From Rhipicephalus microplus (taxonomy: Eukaryota; Arthropoda; Arachnida; Ixodida; Ixodidae), in assembly GCF_043290135.1 (NCBI RefSeq), contig NC_134710.1, positions 1,116,001-1,180,000 on the forward strand: a stretch of 64,000 nucleotides of DNA, read 5' to 3'. Positions 54,181 through 64,000 of this stretch are shown piece after piece; within the stretch, counting starts at the first letter, position 1, and every line of letters starts with the position of its first letter. The position numbers were made by a program, and so were the translations under genes. The notes beneath the pieces are model-generated. The model ran no database searches. It saw only the letters and a program-made list of their open reading frames with translations, and was not told where the DNA came from.

Positions 54181-56468
54181 CAGGGTTCGTACAGGTTTCC
54201 AAAGTGAAAATTCAAGGATATTCAAGGACTTTCCAGGACCTGTTGCAAGTCTTTCAAGGACTCAAAGCGGCATGCTAAGTTGGAATTTTTCACTCTAAAA
54301 TTTTCAAAATTGACGAATATTATTGCACTTACAATAAATATATGAATATCACAATTATAAAAAAAAAAAGAGCGTAGTCTTAATGACTCCTTGCAACCTC
54401 TCCTACATTTTCCATAGGCAGAGGGCACGATGCCATGTCGGAAAGTTATGCGCTGATCGGCTTCAACGCGCATGCGTAGTCGGGCCTTAAAGGGGTCGTG
54501 GCACAATATTTGTGGCTTGGGCGCGCTTTGCTGCAATCTTTAATTATAGCTCCAGTAAGCACGATATGCGCACGAAGATTCATTTAGTCTCTCTATATAA
54601 TTTGTCGCCTTTTTGATACAGACAATTTTCAGTTCCTGTTTGTGGGGATCAAGTTGGGCAGGTACATAGCAGCGTAGCTGACTTAGTCACAGATCACAAA
54701 GCTTTGCACGCGTCATGCGAAGTATTGTCAGCTCTCGCACGCATGTGCTACACAAGCACCTACAAAACAAACTCGCCGCTACCTGCAGCAGTCGCGATGC
54801 TTTGCTGGAGTGTACGGAGCGGAAGTCAGGAGGTCACTCACCTGACTACAGATCTGATGTGACGTCACTAGAAGTATCGTTGCCCTTCCTATAAAGCTTC
54901 GTCAGTCTTGGACGTGCTCGCAATGGCCCTCGATTAGATTGATTGATTTGTGGGGTTTAACGTCCCAAAACCACCATTTGATTATGAGAGACGCCGTAGC
55001 GGAGGGCTCCGGAAATTTTGACCACCTGGGGTTCTTTAACGTGCACCCAAATCTGAGTACACGGGCCTACAACATTTCCGCCTCCATCGGAAATGCAGCC
55101 GCCGCAGCCGGGAATCGAACCCGCGACATGCGGGTCAGCAGCCAAGTACCTTAGCCACTAGACCACCGCAGCGGGGCCTCGATTAGAAGAATGAGCATTT
55201 AGGTACACTTGGGAAGTGACTTAAACTATATTCTTAAAGGAACACTGAAGTCAAATAAGAACTTACGTCAGAATGAAAGCTCAAATGACAACATCTAAAA
55301 CTACAATATTCATAACAAGAGTGCCCTACTTAACGAGAAATTAAGGTAAATGCACAGGTACACAAGCGCCGCAGTAGGACATTTTCAAAATGATACCGAT
55401 GACATCAGACGAACCGCCTACAATTAATCGCTAGTAATTGATCTAACTGCACTAAATAAAAAACCTTCCATGCAAGAACCGCCAGGCTTGCATGGAATGG
55501 CTTGAGTGGTTCGAAAATTCCATTCTCGCGTGGTTACACGGGACAGGTGGTTACATCTAGCGGGGCGCAGTTGTTGCTGCTGTGGCTCCCGCTGCTTTCG
55601 GTCTGCTGCTACTAGCGCAGTAAAACTGAGCAGCGTTGTGCACGGCAACAGTTATGTGAGTCGGTCCGGTCGGTGCGCTTCTTGCGGCGAGTAATACGAA
55701 GTGCACTAACCCGATGCGGACCACTAAAACATGATTTTTTTTTTCAAAATAGGCCCTTCCTTGGCACAAAAGTAACACTGCGAGGTTTCTGAACCACCAT
55801 TTCAGCAATCAACGTCGACTTAATAGTTGCCTTTAGTGTCCTTTAAAACCCACACGGTGCTTGCTATAGCCTTGAAATTTGATGGCACCACCCTATCAAG
55901 AGAGTCGGCTTGTGCAGACTTGACATTCGCAGCACGTTGCTCAACAACCAAGTAACAAGTGTGACAGTGGTTAACTTACACTCATCCTGTGCATACATGT
56001 GTGTTCTTTTCTAGCACCCTTCTTTGTTTAAGCAGCACGCTTCCAGTGTTGAACTGTCACATTCGTTCTTCAGCACTTGTCCTGTGTACTTTCTTTTCGT
56101 GCATCCTTCGTGCTTCAGCGGCGCTTTACCTCTATGGGGTTGCTTGCCCTTCTTCAAGTGACATCCTAATTTCTTACTATTACATTCACTGCTTCACCCT
56201 CGCCACAAACTAACTTTTTTTCCATGCCCTTTTGCAAAATGGAATCGTGTGCACCCACGCCGCATTACTGCTTCGGAAATGGGGAGTTTGACAGGTTGAC
56301 ACACAAATGTCCATTTAGGAGGTCGCGATGCCGATATGACAGTGCACTGCTCAGGAAATTCAAGGATTTTCAAGAATGGCGAAAAATTCCAGGACTTTCA
56401 AGGGCCTTGAAAATGCATTTTTCAAATTCAAGGGTATTCAAGGATTTCAAGGACCTGCACGAACCCTG
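54181..56468. mobile_element. 2.3-kb TIR element (CAGGGTTCGT ends)
   Basis: Unit of 2288 bp with terminal inverted repeats: left cagggttcgtacaggt, right reading inward cagggttcgtgcaggt, 15 of 16 identical. The flanks carry taata on both sides (54176-54180 and 56469-56473), a likely 5-bp duplication. Both subterminal zones are full of ttcaagga-type motifs. There is no recognisable transposase; a SINE (54939-55176) is nested inside. A non-autonomous DNA transposon whose superfamily I cannot name with confidence. Confidence 0.85.
54939..55176 (-). mobile_element. Full-length tRNA-derived SINE
   Basis: The most complete SINE in the window, on the minus strand. The 5' head (near 55170 downward) is tRNA-like: ggtggtctagtggctaaggt (A box) and gcgggttcgattcccggc (B box). 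The conserved body and a short gattgattgatt tail follow. A perfect 11-bp duplication cctcgattaga flanks it (54928-54938 and 55177-55187). Similar in kind to the tRNA-headed SINEs described from ticks. The ORF inside it is not a gene. Confidence 0.93.
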
Positions 56469-56473
56469 TAATA

Positions 56474-57183
56474 TATACACAGTGCCATGTGTATGACTGG
56501 GCATGCATGCGGCATCCTTTTATTCTGTCCACACTCAGTCGCGCTGATAAACTATACACTTAACCTTGAGTGTGAAGTTCATGCCGCTCATTTCCGGCAT
56601 CCAAGCACCCCACTTCATAGGGCAGTGGGTGGTATCCGATGTTTGGACTTTGGTTATTGGATTTGCCGTGAGTGATTTAACTTCACCCACCATTGGCGAT
56701 GTCAGGAGCATTGAGCATGCGATGACCTGCCCTAACCAATGGGTTGGCGCCATTTCTGGCAGCTGCCTCCTAAGATTGTAGCAGCGGCAATAATGCATAT
56801 GTTCTCATTATTAATGTACATAGTTTTACACATTTTTTCTGCCAATTATGTTATGTGTACCTTAATGCATTTGTAGTGCCCACAGAGGCATTTAGGTGTA
56901 TTTATAAGCAGAGAATTACGTGTTGTTGCCTCATTGGGGCCCCCTGGACTCGTGAAGTTGCATGCCTACAGTTTTCTTGCCAGGGTGGCATTGAATATTG
57001 GCATGTTGTAATTACAGCTTGGTTTGAAATGACCTCACAATCGACCTTGGTGCGCAACAGCCATTATACTTAGGCCTGATTAGCACTCGGAAGACAATCA
57101 ATGAAGCAGTCTCATGCCTTGAAAAGATGCATGCTTTCCTACATATTTCCAGACACACATGCTGTATATGACGTTTTCTAATA
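56474..57183. other. No gene recognised
   Basis: About 0.7 kb. Frames on both strands across 56535-56798 stay open for 70-87 codons but match no family I know, and being open on both strands suggests base composition rather than coding. Confidence 0.4.
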
Positions 57184-57800
57184 CAGTTGAGCCGGCTTAT
57201 AAGGAACCTGAGCCTGACGCGGCATCTGTTCGCTGTATCCCAAAGTTCGTAGTAAATGAAACACAGCTTTCAAAAAAGTTGCGTGTGAAAATACAAAATT
57301 TTCTACCCAAAATAGTCTGTGATGCACGTGTTTCGAAGAACAACAAGGGCGGTTTCGAGTTTATTTCAAACAGCAGCGTGCTTTTCGCCGAGGCCCGTGT
57401 CAAAAGTTGCATGAGGCACTGGCTCCAAAGTTACGTCGTTCTCGCAATCTGATTCCTCCAAATCGCTCTTGCCGCGTACTTAATTCACAATGCCCTAATC
57501 CGTGCACGGTTCTGCGGTGTCAGCATCACCATTGGCAGAAAAAACCATCGCAACAAATGTCCCACCCGCTCTGCCCCAAATCGCCACCGGAGTGGTCCTG
57601 TTCGGAAGCTTCAGGCTCGGCATCGAGCGTAACGTCGACAAAGTCCGCCTCGGGAAAACAGTTACGCGTGCATGTAGCCGTCATTGCCACCCACGAAATA
57701 TTCACCATCTCCGCAGCTGAATACCGGGACGCCCAAAGCGGCAAGTTGACTGCGAGGTGGTCAACAGCTATGACAAGCGCTCCGCAACACGGCACCTAAC
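57184..57800 (-). mobile_element. Tigger-like remnant with transposase tail
   Basis: The left end cagttgagccggcttataag is preceded by TA (57182-57183), like other Tigger-type termini here. On the minus strand the frame 57795-57526 includes LAVNLPLWASRYSAAEMVNI, SWVAMTATCTRNCFPEADFV and DVTLDAEPEASEQDHSGGDL: the transposase C-terminus (W--V---TI-NCF-KAGF type) and its acidic tail. The catalytic part is missing, so this is a truncated copy. Confidence 0.7.
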
Positions 57801-58430
57801 GCGCGGTTTACGCCCAAGCCAAGCGATCATACTTTCGACGATTTGTTGAGCGGCAGGAACAAGCGTGCAAAACCTCCCGTCCACCATCCTGACCACACAC
57901 GCACACCGGGAGCGAGCAAGATGTGCAGACGCAACACACATGCCAGAACGCGTGGTACAGCTCTGGGCTCGTTTCTAATTAGAAAACGAAACTTCTGAAT
58001 TTGAGCTGGCGTGGCTGGCGCCGCAGAGTGGTGGAGACAGGCGAAGGAGTTGTTATCAAGAGAGAAGAGCAGATTAGCGAGAGAAAGGCAAGGAGTTGCG
58101 ATAGGGTGAAAAGAGGGGAGGATATGGCGGGAAGGTAACCTTGAAAACCAAAACACGCGGGAAGGAGGCAGATCGGGTAGCTTGCTTGAAAGGTCCGCGA
58201 AACGTGCAACTCACGCGTACAGAAACTCGAGAGAGTACCTGGGCTTTCGGAGGTCTAAGCACAGCCGTTTGGATTGGCGTGCATGGCGGTTTTCAAAGAA
58301 TCGGCGGCCGTGGTCAAAGAATCTTTTTACTGCACCGGCAGATTTGTGTGGCCTCACTGATTGCGATATTTCGCGATTCGTTTCGCGCAAATTAACAGCG
58401 GTTTTTACGCTTTTGCGCACATCATTTCAT
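57801..58430. other. No gene recognised
   Basis: GC-rich, with purine-rich blocks (58050-58170). No protein family, SINE or TIR pair recognised. Confidence 0.45.
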
Positions 58431-59230
58431 CATTTATTGAACCCTTAAAGGCCCCTTGCGGGGTATTACATAATGGGGAGGCAAAAACACAATTCAACAG
58501 ATGCATGATTGTCAATGGTACAAAGCATAATCGAAAGTGAGCTATATGATAAAAAAAAACAATGTCAACAGAAGGAAAAATATATATATACATGGAAGAA
58601 AATGGCAACAATTGTAAATTAACTAACATATCAAGTGATTTGTGATTAGCTGTTTAAATTTTAAGGGGTTTTGTTCGTGCACTATGGATTCAGGCAGGTT
58701 ATTCCAGTCTTCAATGGCAGTAAGTAAAAATGATTGATTGAAAGTGTTAGTTGAACCATGTAAACGCTGTAAACATAGAGAGTTAAAGAGGCGACACGAT
58801 GAACGAGCGGGAGGTAAAAGAACGATATTGCGTTGTGACGGGAAATTATGGTATAGTTTGTGCAGAAGGCAGATCCGAGTGATTTTGCGGCGAATTTCTA
58901 GAGGAGGGAGGTTGAGGGATAGTTTGATACTGGTAATACTTAAGCGAGAACTGTATTGTGAGGTGATGACTCTGGCAGCGCAATTTTGAATTGCTTCTAA
59001 TGCGTCGATTAGGTATTTTTGGTGAGGATTCCAAATAGCAGAAGCATATTCAAGTTTAGTACGCATGAAGGTTTCGTAAGCTAATTTTCGGATTTGCGGT
59101 GGGCAGGACGTAAGCGATCTTTTAATGTAGCCAGGTGATTTTGCTGAAGCGGTGACTAGTTGTTCTATGTGCTCGGACCATGTTAGTTTACTTGTTATTA
59201 TTACGCCAAGATAACGATAGGAGTCGACCT
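58430..59230 (-). pseudogene. CR1/Jockey-like LINE 3' end
   Basis: Minus-strand LINE fragment. The frame 59066-58623 reads RTKLEYASAIWNPHQKYLID, ALEAIQNCAARVITSQYSSR, LSLNLPPLEIRRKITRICLL and WNNLPESIVHEQNPLKFKQL, ending at a stop: the standard RT C-terminal region (KLEYAS-VW-P). Upstream in another frame, SPGYIKRSLTSCPPQIRKLA extends it to about 59160. The roughly 190-bp 3' UTR reaches the aaaggccccttgcgg segment near 58450. 5'-truncated; no catalytic RT motif remains. Confidence 0.87.
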
Positions 59231-60021
59231 GGGCTAAGGGTGTGGAGGGCGTGCGGAGGGCGCGCTGAGCCGAGTGCGAAGTGAGCGAGAACAGGTCCTA
59301 AGCACGAAAAGAATCCCGAATTATCCGAGTGGGTGGGGTAGCGTATGTGCATGCATTAGAACGATACGATAAGACGAGACACAGACGATCGGATACAGAC
59401 GATGTTAGCAAATGGTCTGGTCACTCCAGGCCGGTGACGTCAGCGACAGTACCAGCGATGAAAAACAGGGGAGATGGCTGACCTGTCTTTGAAAAGATGG
59501 GTGGCAATGTGAGGTGGCATTGTGAAAACACGGGCCGCGTCTGGCGATGAAGGGTGTTCAGAGTAGTAGAAGGATAAAGGACGAAAGGGTGCGTAACAAA
59601 GAGCGGTCGTGGAGAGCGGCAACTAGAGGGGCGCAGAGACAGGGTAGGCGTTCAACAATAAGAATCTATGGGCACCTCACCGATGCCTCATCCGTGGTCG
59701 AAAATCGTTTCCTGGGAAGTCGGCAGAGTGCTAACTCAGTTCGCTGTAACCAATCGGCAACGCTTGGAGACATTTGTTGTAAGTGCGATTTTGTGTCATT
59801 GCAACAATGTATATTTTCACGGTCACATGAATATTGTTCGTTTAGAATGGGGCCGTTGTATGTGGGCTCGGATGTAATAAATAAAAATGGTTAAGGTTTA
59901 ACCACAATATTAGGAATGAAAGAATATTCACACACTTCGAATATTTAAATGAAATTACAGTATAGAATTTATTTTGACACAAAGTTAACTACAAATATTT
60001 CGAAGTAAATTTAAAATAAAG
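59231..60021. other. No gene recognised
   Basis: About 0.8 kb between two LINE fragments. The first half is GC-rich with gacgtcagcgac-type sequence, the second AT-rich. It might include a retroelement leader or LTR, but no ends were found. Confidence 0.4.
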
Positions 60022-61081
60022 TCATCATCATCATCAGCCTGACTACGCCCACTACATGGCAAAGGCCTCTCCCCCAGTCTTGCGCTTTCTGCTGCCCCGT
60101 AATACCTGCAAGCTTTTTAATCTCATCGACCCACCTAACTTTCTGTCTCCCCTTTGTACGTTTGCCTTCTCTGGGAATCCAGTCAGTTACTCTCAATGAC
60201 CAGCGGTTATCCTGTTTTACGTGCTACGTGCCCGACCCATGTCAATTTGTTCCTTCTTGATTTCAAATATGATATCCTTAAGCCCAGTTTGTTCTCTGAC
60301 CCACTGTGCTCTCTTCTTTGTTTTTTTTTTTAAGGTTACACCTTCTATTTTCCTTTCCATCGCTCGATGCGTCGTCATCAATTCAAGCTGAACCCCCTTT
60401 GCAAAACTTCAGGTTTCTGCTCCGTAGGTAAGTACTGGCAAGATGCTGCTGATTATATACCTTCCTCATGAGGGTTAGTGGCAGATTACCATACGTGATT
60501 TCAGAATGCTTGCCGAACGTGATCCACCCCATCCTCATTCTTCTAGTTATTTCCCTCTCATGGTTTGGCTCAGTAGTTATTACCTGTCGTAAGCAGACAT
60601 ATTCCTTTACAACTTCCAGTGTCTCTCCACCTATCAGAAAGTGCAGTTTTCTGCTGAGACTGTTGCACATTACTTTAGTTTTGTGCATATTATTTTCAGA
60701 CCTATTTTTCTGCTTTCCGTGTCCAGTTCAGTAACCATAAGCTGTAATTTGTTCCTTGAGCTACTCATAAAGGCAGTGTCATCAGCGAATCACAGGTTAC
60801 TAAGATACTTTCTATTAACTCTTTTTTTGTTACATTTCCCAATCTAGAGTTCTGAATGCAGTGAATAGCATTGGAGAGATCGCGTCTCCCTGCCTTACAC
60901 CCTTCTTCATTGGGATTCTGTCGCTTTTTTTTATGGAGAACTATGGTGGCTGTGGATCCACTGTAGATTTCTTCCAGTGTCTTTATGTAGTGTTCGTCGA
61001 TGCCCTGATTTCGTAGTGCCTGCATTACTGCTGATGTCTCGACTGAGTCAAACGCCTTCTCGTAATTATGAAGGCTATGTA

Positions 61082-62625
61082 TTCGGTCATTCCAGTGACG
61101 CAGGTGGCGCCATGCGGCCTGCCTCCAAAGCTTGCACACGGTGACAACAATTCGCAACGCAGTTCGGTGTGGTTCGAGGCTCAGTCTTGTGGTAGTCATT
61201 GGCGCGCTTTCGCGCACTGAGACGCTGATGCATTACCGCGGGACCTTACCACGTATTCCTCTGCAACATACATTGTCGGGTATTGCGTAATTCGCAATAG
61301 AGCCTTTTTCTTCCCTCACAAACGAGCGCTTACACAGGCGAGCTCCGCCGCATCCAGACTATAGCATCAAGCCACCGCAGTGATCATTTCCCCTGAACGA
61401 CCGCTCGCAACGAAAAAAAAGTATCAAAAGGCACCCAGGGCGTGCCTTTACCCTGTAGCACAGTGTAAGATACAATCAATTGTTTATATCTTACACCGTG
61501 CCCTCTACACACGCGACAGACTAACGCAGACTAACGCCCGTGCAGATCGGGTGAATTCGAAACATCGTAGTTGGGTGGGCCGACCTTTTCCACAGACGAA
61601 CCGCCAAGACGAATTCCTTTTTCCTTTATAGCTGTCGCTGTGGCACGTGCTTACCCGCCAAACAGTCATTTAATATATTCATGAAACTTGGAAGGATTCA
61701 AGGGAGAGATGACGGAGGGCAGGGCGAGTGATGAACTCGACCAAGAAGCTTTGATGTTTGAGTAGTTCGAGTGAGTCGTGTAGTGCGGTCAGTCGATCTT
61801 GAAGAATCGAGTGGTGACACTGTCCGCGCACTGTTTTGAAGAGAGTCGCCGGGGAGTTAAACCCCACATACCAATTAATCAAATGAATCAGAACTGTTGG
61901 CTAAACACATGTGGTGAATATTCAAGGCCTTGAAGTGTTCTTTAATGTGCACCTAGATAAGATTACACAAGCGTTCTTGCAAATTGCCCCCACCGAAATG
62001 TGGCGATTTGGAGTTAGTCGCTCAGTGCCTGAGTCATTACCTAATGTTAATTAAAACTAACAGACAATGACGTCAGGGAAAGTACAGCAGATGTAACTAG
62101 TAGTAATGCAAGTGTGAAGAAAGAAAAGCAGACGAAAAGATAACTTGCAGCTTGTGGAAACTGAACCTGTGTGTGTTCAGTTTCTACAGCCTCGAAGTGT
62201 TTCTGTACAGTCAGTAATATATGTGATTGTACTTGCAGTTCAGTAAGTTTGTTCTCGTTTTTTAAATACCCTCTAAGTGATGTTGTAAATTGTAATTGAT
62301 ACTTGCCAAGTGTGCAAGTTTGTGTGATACGGAGCGGGCCCGAGGTGAACTATTGGCCCGAGAAACCGCTTCGGTGGCACGCAACAAGCCACACCTTTTT
62401 TTTTTTTTTTTAATCCAGCGGCCAAGCAAATGCGACCGATTTCTTTGCTTTCATTCAAAAATGTCTACGTCTCTTTAGCGAGAGAAAGTATGGTCTGCGC
62501 CGGAACTAGAGGGCCTGACGTCCTTCGCTAATCCAGACGCGCACGCTTGCGAGATCGCCTCATCACTGTCTCGTCCGCCATTTTGACCTACCGTGGCACC
62601 GCCTATAGTTGCTGGAATGATCAAA
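61082..62625. mobile_element. 1.5-kb TA-flanked TIR element in the RTE LINE
   Basis: 1544-bp insertion that splits the RTE reading. Left end ttcggtcattccagtgac; right end reading inward tttgatcattccagcaac, sharing the tcattccag core. TA is present on both sides (61080-61081 and 62626-62627), and removing the element restores the RTE sequence ggctatgta-taggcgttgg with one TA. No transposase; the interior holds a short inverted repeat near 61460-61500 (gtgtaagatac / atatcttacac) and a decayed SINE near 61855-61990. Likely a non-autonomous mariner/pogo-class element. Confidence 0.82.
61850..61990 (-). mobile_element. Highly diverged SINE remnant
   Basis: Weak resemblance to the main SINE: gagttaaaccccacatacca, then aagtgttctttaatgtgcac. 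Orientation is mixed, suggesting a rearranged or composite relic inside the 61082-62625 element. Confidence 0.45.
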
Positions 62626-63551
62626 TAGGCGTTGGTTGTATTCCGCGCATTTCTATATTACCTGATTGATAGTATGAATATGGTCTATTGTAGAGTAGCC
62701 TGTACGAAATCCTGCTTGGTCCTTTGGTTGATTGAACTCTAATGTCACCTTAATTCTATTAACTATTATTTTAGTAGTTTGTAGAGAACGGACAGTAAGC
62801 AGATCTCCCTGTAATTTTTCAAACACTTGACATCTCCTTTTTTTTATTGATTAAGATGATGATGGTGTTCTTTCAAGATTCTGATACCCTTCCTGTCAAG
62901 AGACACTTTGTATATAAGGTGGCCAGTTTTTCTAAGACAATTTCTTCGCCATTTTTTCAGGAGGTCTGTTGTTACCTTATACCCACCAGCGGCTTTGCCT
63001 CATTGCATTCCTTCTAGGGCTTTCGTTGCTTCCCCTCTCATAACTGGTAGGATGTCGAATTCTCCTGGAATTATAGTTTCTCACAATATCATCTTGGTTA
63101 TTTTGACTTCTGTAAAGCTCTCTGTAGAACTCTTCCACCACCTTGACAATCCAATCGATATTGGTTATGAGATTGCCTTTCTTGTTCCTTAATGCATACA
63201 TTCGATTTTCGCCTATCCACAAGTTTGCCTTCGCAGCTTTTAGACTTCAGCTGCTTTTACAGCCTGCTCAATTTTCTTGCAAGTTATACCTTCCGTCGTA
63301 GGCTACTTTACGCCTATTTATTAACTTCGAAAGCCCCACAAGCTAAATTTTGTCAGTTGAATTTGAGGCTTTCATGGTTTATCGTCTCTTAATAAGATTT
63401 TTCGTCTCCATAGAAGTTTGCCAGTGTCCTGTCTAATGACTGCACCTCAGACTTCTATTGCACACTCTTTGACGACACTAGTAAGAATATCTTTCATTTT
63501 GTCAACACTAATGTTGGTTACTTCATTTAGTGCTTCGAATCTATTCTGAAG

Positions 63552-63736
63552 GCCCTGCCGCGATGGTCTAGTGGATAAGGTACTCAGCTGCTCAACCGCA
63601 GGTCGCGGGATTGAATCCCGGCTGTGGCGGCTGCATTTTCAATGAAGGCAAAAATGCTGTAGGCCCGTGTGCTCAGATGGGGGTCCATTAAAGAACCCCC
63701 AGTGGTCGAAATTTGGTAGTTTTGGGACATTATACC
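63552..63736 (+). mobile_element. tRNA-derived SINE with intact tRNA-like head
   Basis: Forward copy: gatggtctagtggataaggt (A box), gtcgcgggattgaatcccgg (B box region), then gtaggcccgtgtgctcagat, aaagaacccccagtgg and ttttgggacattatacc. It is cut at 63736, before its usual tail, by LTR-like sequence. It interrupts the RTE copy at its left edge. The B box has gattgaatcc instead of gttcgaatcc, so it is probably not transcribed well. Confidence 0.9.
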
Positions 63737-64000
63737 TGTGGGGTCTCGATGTGGCGAATCCCACGCTCTCGAAACATAGACACAGTAGACGCGGTCGGAA
63801 CGAGCCAAGCCAACAACACAAATTTATTTAACTACTTCTAGAATGACGATATCATCAGACGAATTATTATGACATCAATTGTGATCAACACTCTAAAAAA
63901 TCCTTACGCAATATTAAACAACACTCAACAACATGACAAACAAGGCGGTGTCACCCACGCCTGACTCACCACAAGGGCCCCTGGCAGACGGCCCATGGTG
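63737..64000 (-). repeat. Probable LTR running off the window
   Basis: Begins tgtggggtctcgatgtgg in the middle of the SINE. On the minus strand it would end ...catcgagaccccaca, that is with CA, and has AATAAA (from 63820-63830) followed by a GT-rich stretch, as expected for an LTR poly(A) region. Its other end lies beyond 64000. The alternative is some other repeat. No internal region is visible. Confidence 0.45.

Larger units (their letters stand above)
60022..63551 (-). mobile_element. Second RTE LINE copy, interrupted
   Basis: RTE-like element on the minus strand in two parts, 60022-61081 and 62626-63551, separated by a TA-flanked transposon. The 3' end begins with a (CAT)n tail and cagcctgactacgcccac, as in the copy at 21226. 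The first part has RT pieces: YEKAFDSVETSAVMQALRNQ, EEIYSGSTATIVLHKKKRQN and LIGGETLEVVKEYVCLRQV. The second gives KDQAGFRTGYSTIDHIHTIN (62650-62720) and, upstream, NKKGNLITNIDWIVKVVEEF with LWRRKILLRDD near 63400. Many stops. The start is cut off by the SINE at 63552. Confidence 0.87.

Noticed and set aside
54939..55154. Repeated short ORFs beginning M-I-D-(M/L)-W-G-L-T-S-Q-N-H at 1142, 48.1 and 54.9 kb
   Set aside because: They are translations of the SINE body; the frame is set by sequence identity of the repeat, with no conserved stop or start.
55110..55176. Genuine tRNA gene on the minus strand
   Set aside because: It is the head of the full-length SINE at 54939-55176, flanked by that SINE's target duplication.
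56535..56798. Open frames on both strands near 56.6 kb as a gene
   Set aside because: Both strands are open over the same stretch and neither matches a known family. More likely base composition.
63560..63640. Genuine tRNA gene
   Set aside because: A and B boxes are present, but the sequence continues into the SINE body, the B box is altered and no cloverleaf-compatible 3' end exists.
1..64000. Prokaryotic-style systems (operon, CRISPR, toxin-antitoxin, phage)
   Set aside because: Spliced host exons, LINEs, SINEs and gypsy elements show eukaryotic nuclear DNA. No regularly spaced repeats and no compact gene clusters were seen.

Overview
The window looks like intron-rich nuclear DNA from an arthropod, most likely a hard (ixodid) tick. 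The reasons are very low gene density, long introns packed with nested retrotransposons and DNA transposons, and a tRNA-headed SINE family with (TTGATT)-type tails seen in at least nine places. The species assignment rests on recall of tick repeats and not on a search.

The only host gene I can support is on the minus strand: an actin-binding LIM protein gene (abLIM / Unc-115 / dematin family). Its exons run from about 50.18 kb down to 9.44 kb. Five consecutive exons (49792-49991, 41367-41509, 34063-34204, 33739-33852, 11355-11443) join with GT/AG splice sites and matching phases. They encode the conserved linker between the LIM domains and the villin headpiece, with peptides such as IERDDFPAPPFPYTDP, ERRRRWS, RYDNPVNASPSR and VPKPGYGLATKSATLP. 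Two short exons at 9.4-9.6 kb probably continue it, and two small exons at 50.0-50.2 kb may precede it. The LIM exons should lie beyond the right edge and the headpiece exons beyond the left edge.

Almost everything else recognisable is a mobile element inside these introns. At 1.4-2.5 kb there is a tandem array of about 149-bp units. From 11.6 to 28.3 kb there is a retroelement cluster: a LINE RT fragment; a decayed Ty3/gypsy element (12.7-21.2 kb) broken by a large insertion and by a foldback element in its RT; an RTE LINE (21.2-27.1 kb) that was hit by a SINE and by a second, LTR-flanked gypsy element (21.65-26.25 kb); and a third gypsy gag fragment (27.1-28.3 kb) that itself carries an RTE tail with a target-site duplication. 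From 28.7 to 33.7 kb there are three pogo/Tigger-like units, one with a decayed transposase and two non-autonomous. From 35.0 to 40.8 kb there is a nearly full-length I-type LINE flanked by a 12-bp duplication. From 45.8 to 48.5 kb there is a decayed Tigger transposase with SINEs in its 3' region. From 54.2 to 63.7 kb lie a 2.3-kb TIR element, a Tigger remnant, a CR1/Jockey-like LINE tail, and a second RTE copy interrupted by a 1.5-kb TA-flanked TIR element, a SINE and an LTR.

I see no operon, phage, CRISPR or defence-like system. The main interest is the split host gene and the readable order of nested insertions, many with visible target-site duplications. Most element ORFs are frameshifted or stopped, so nearly all are dead copies.
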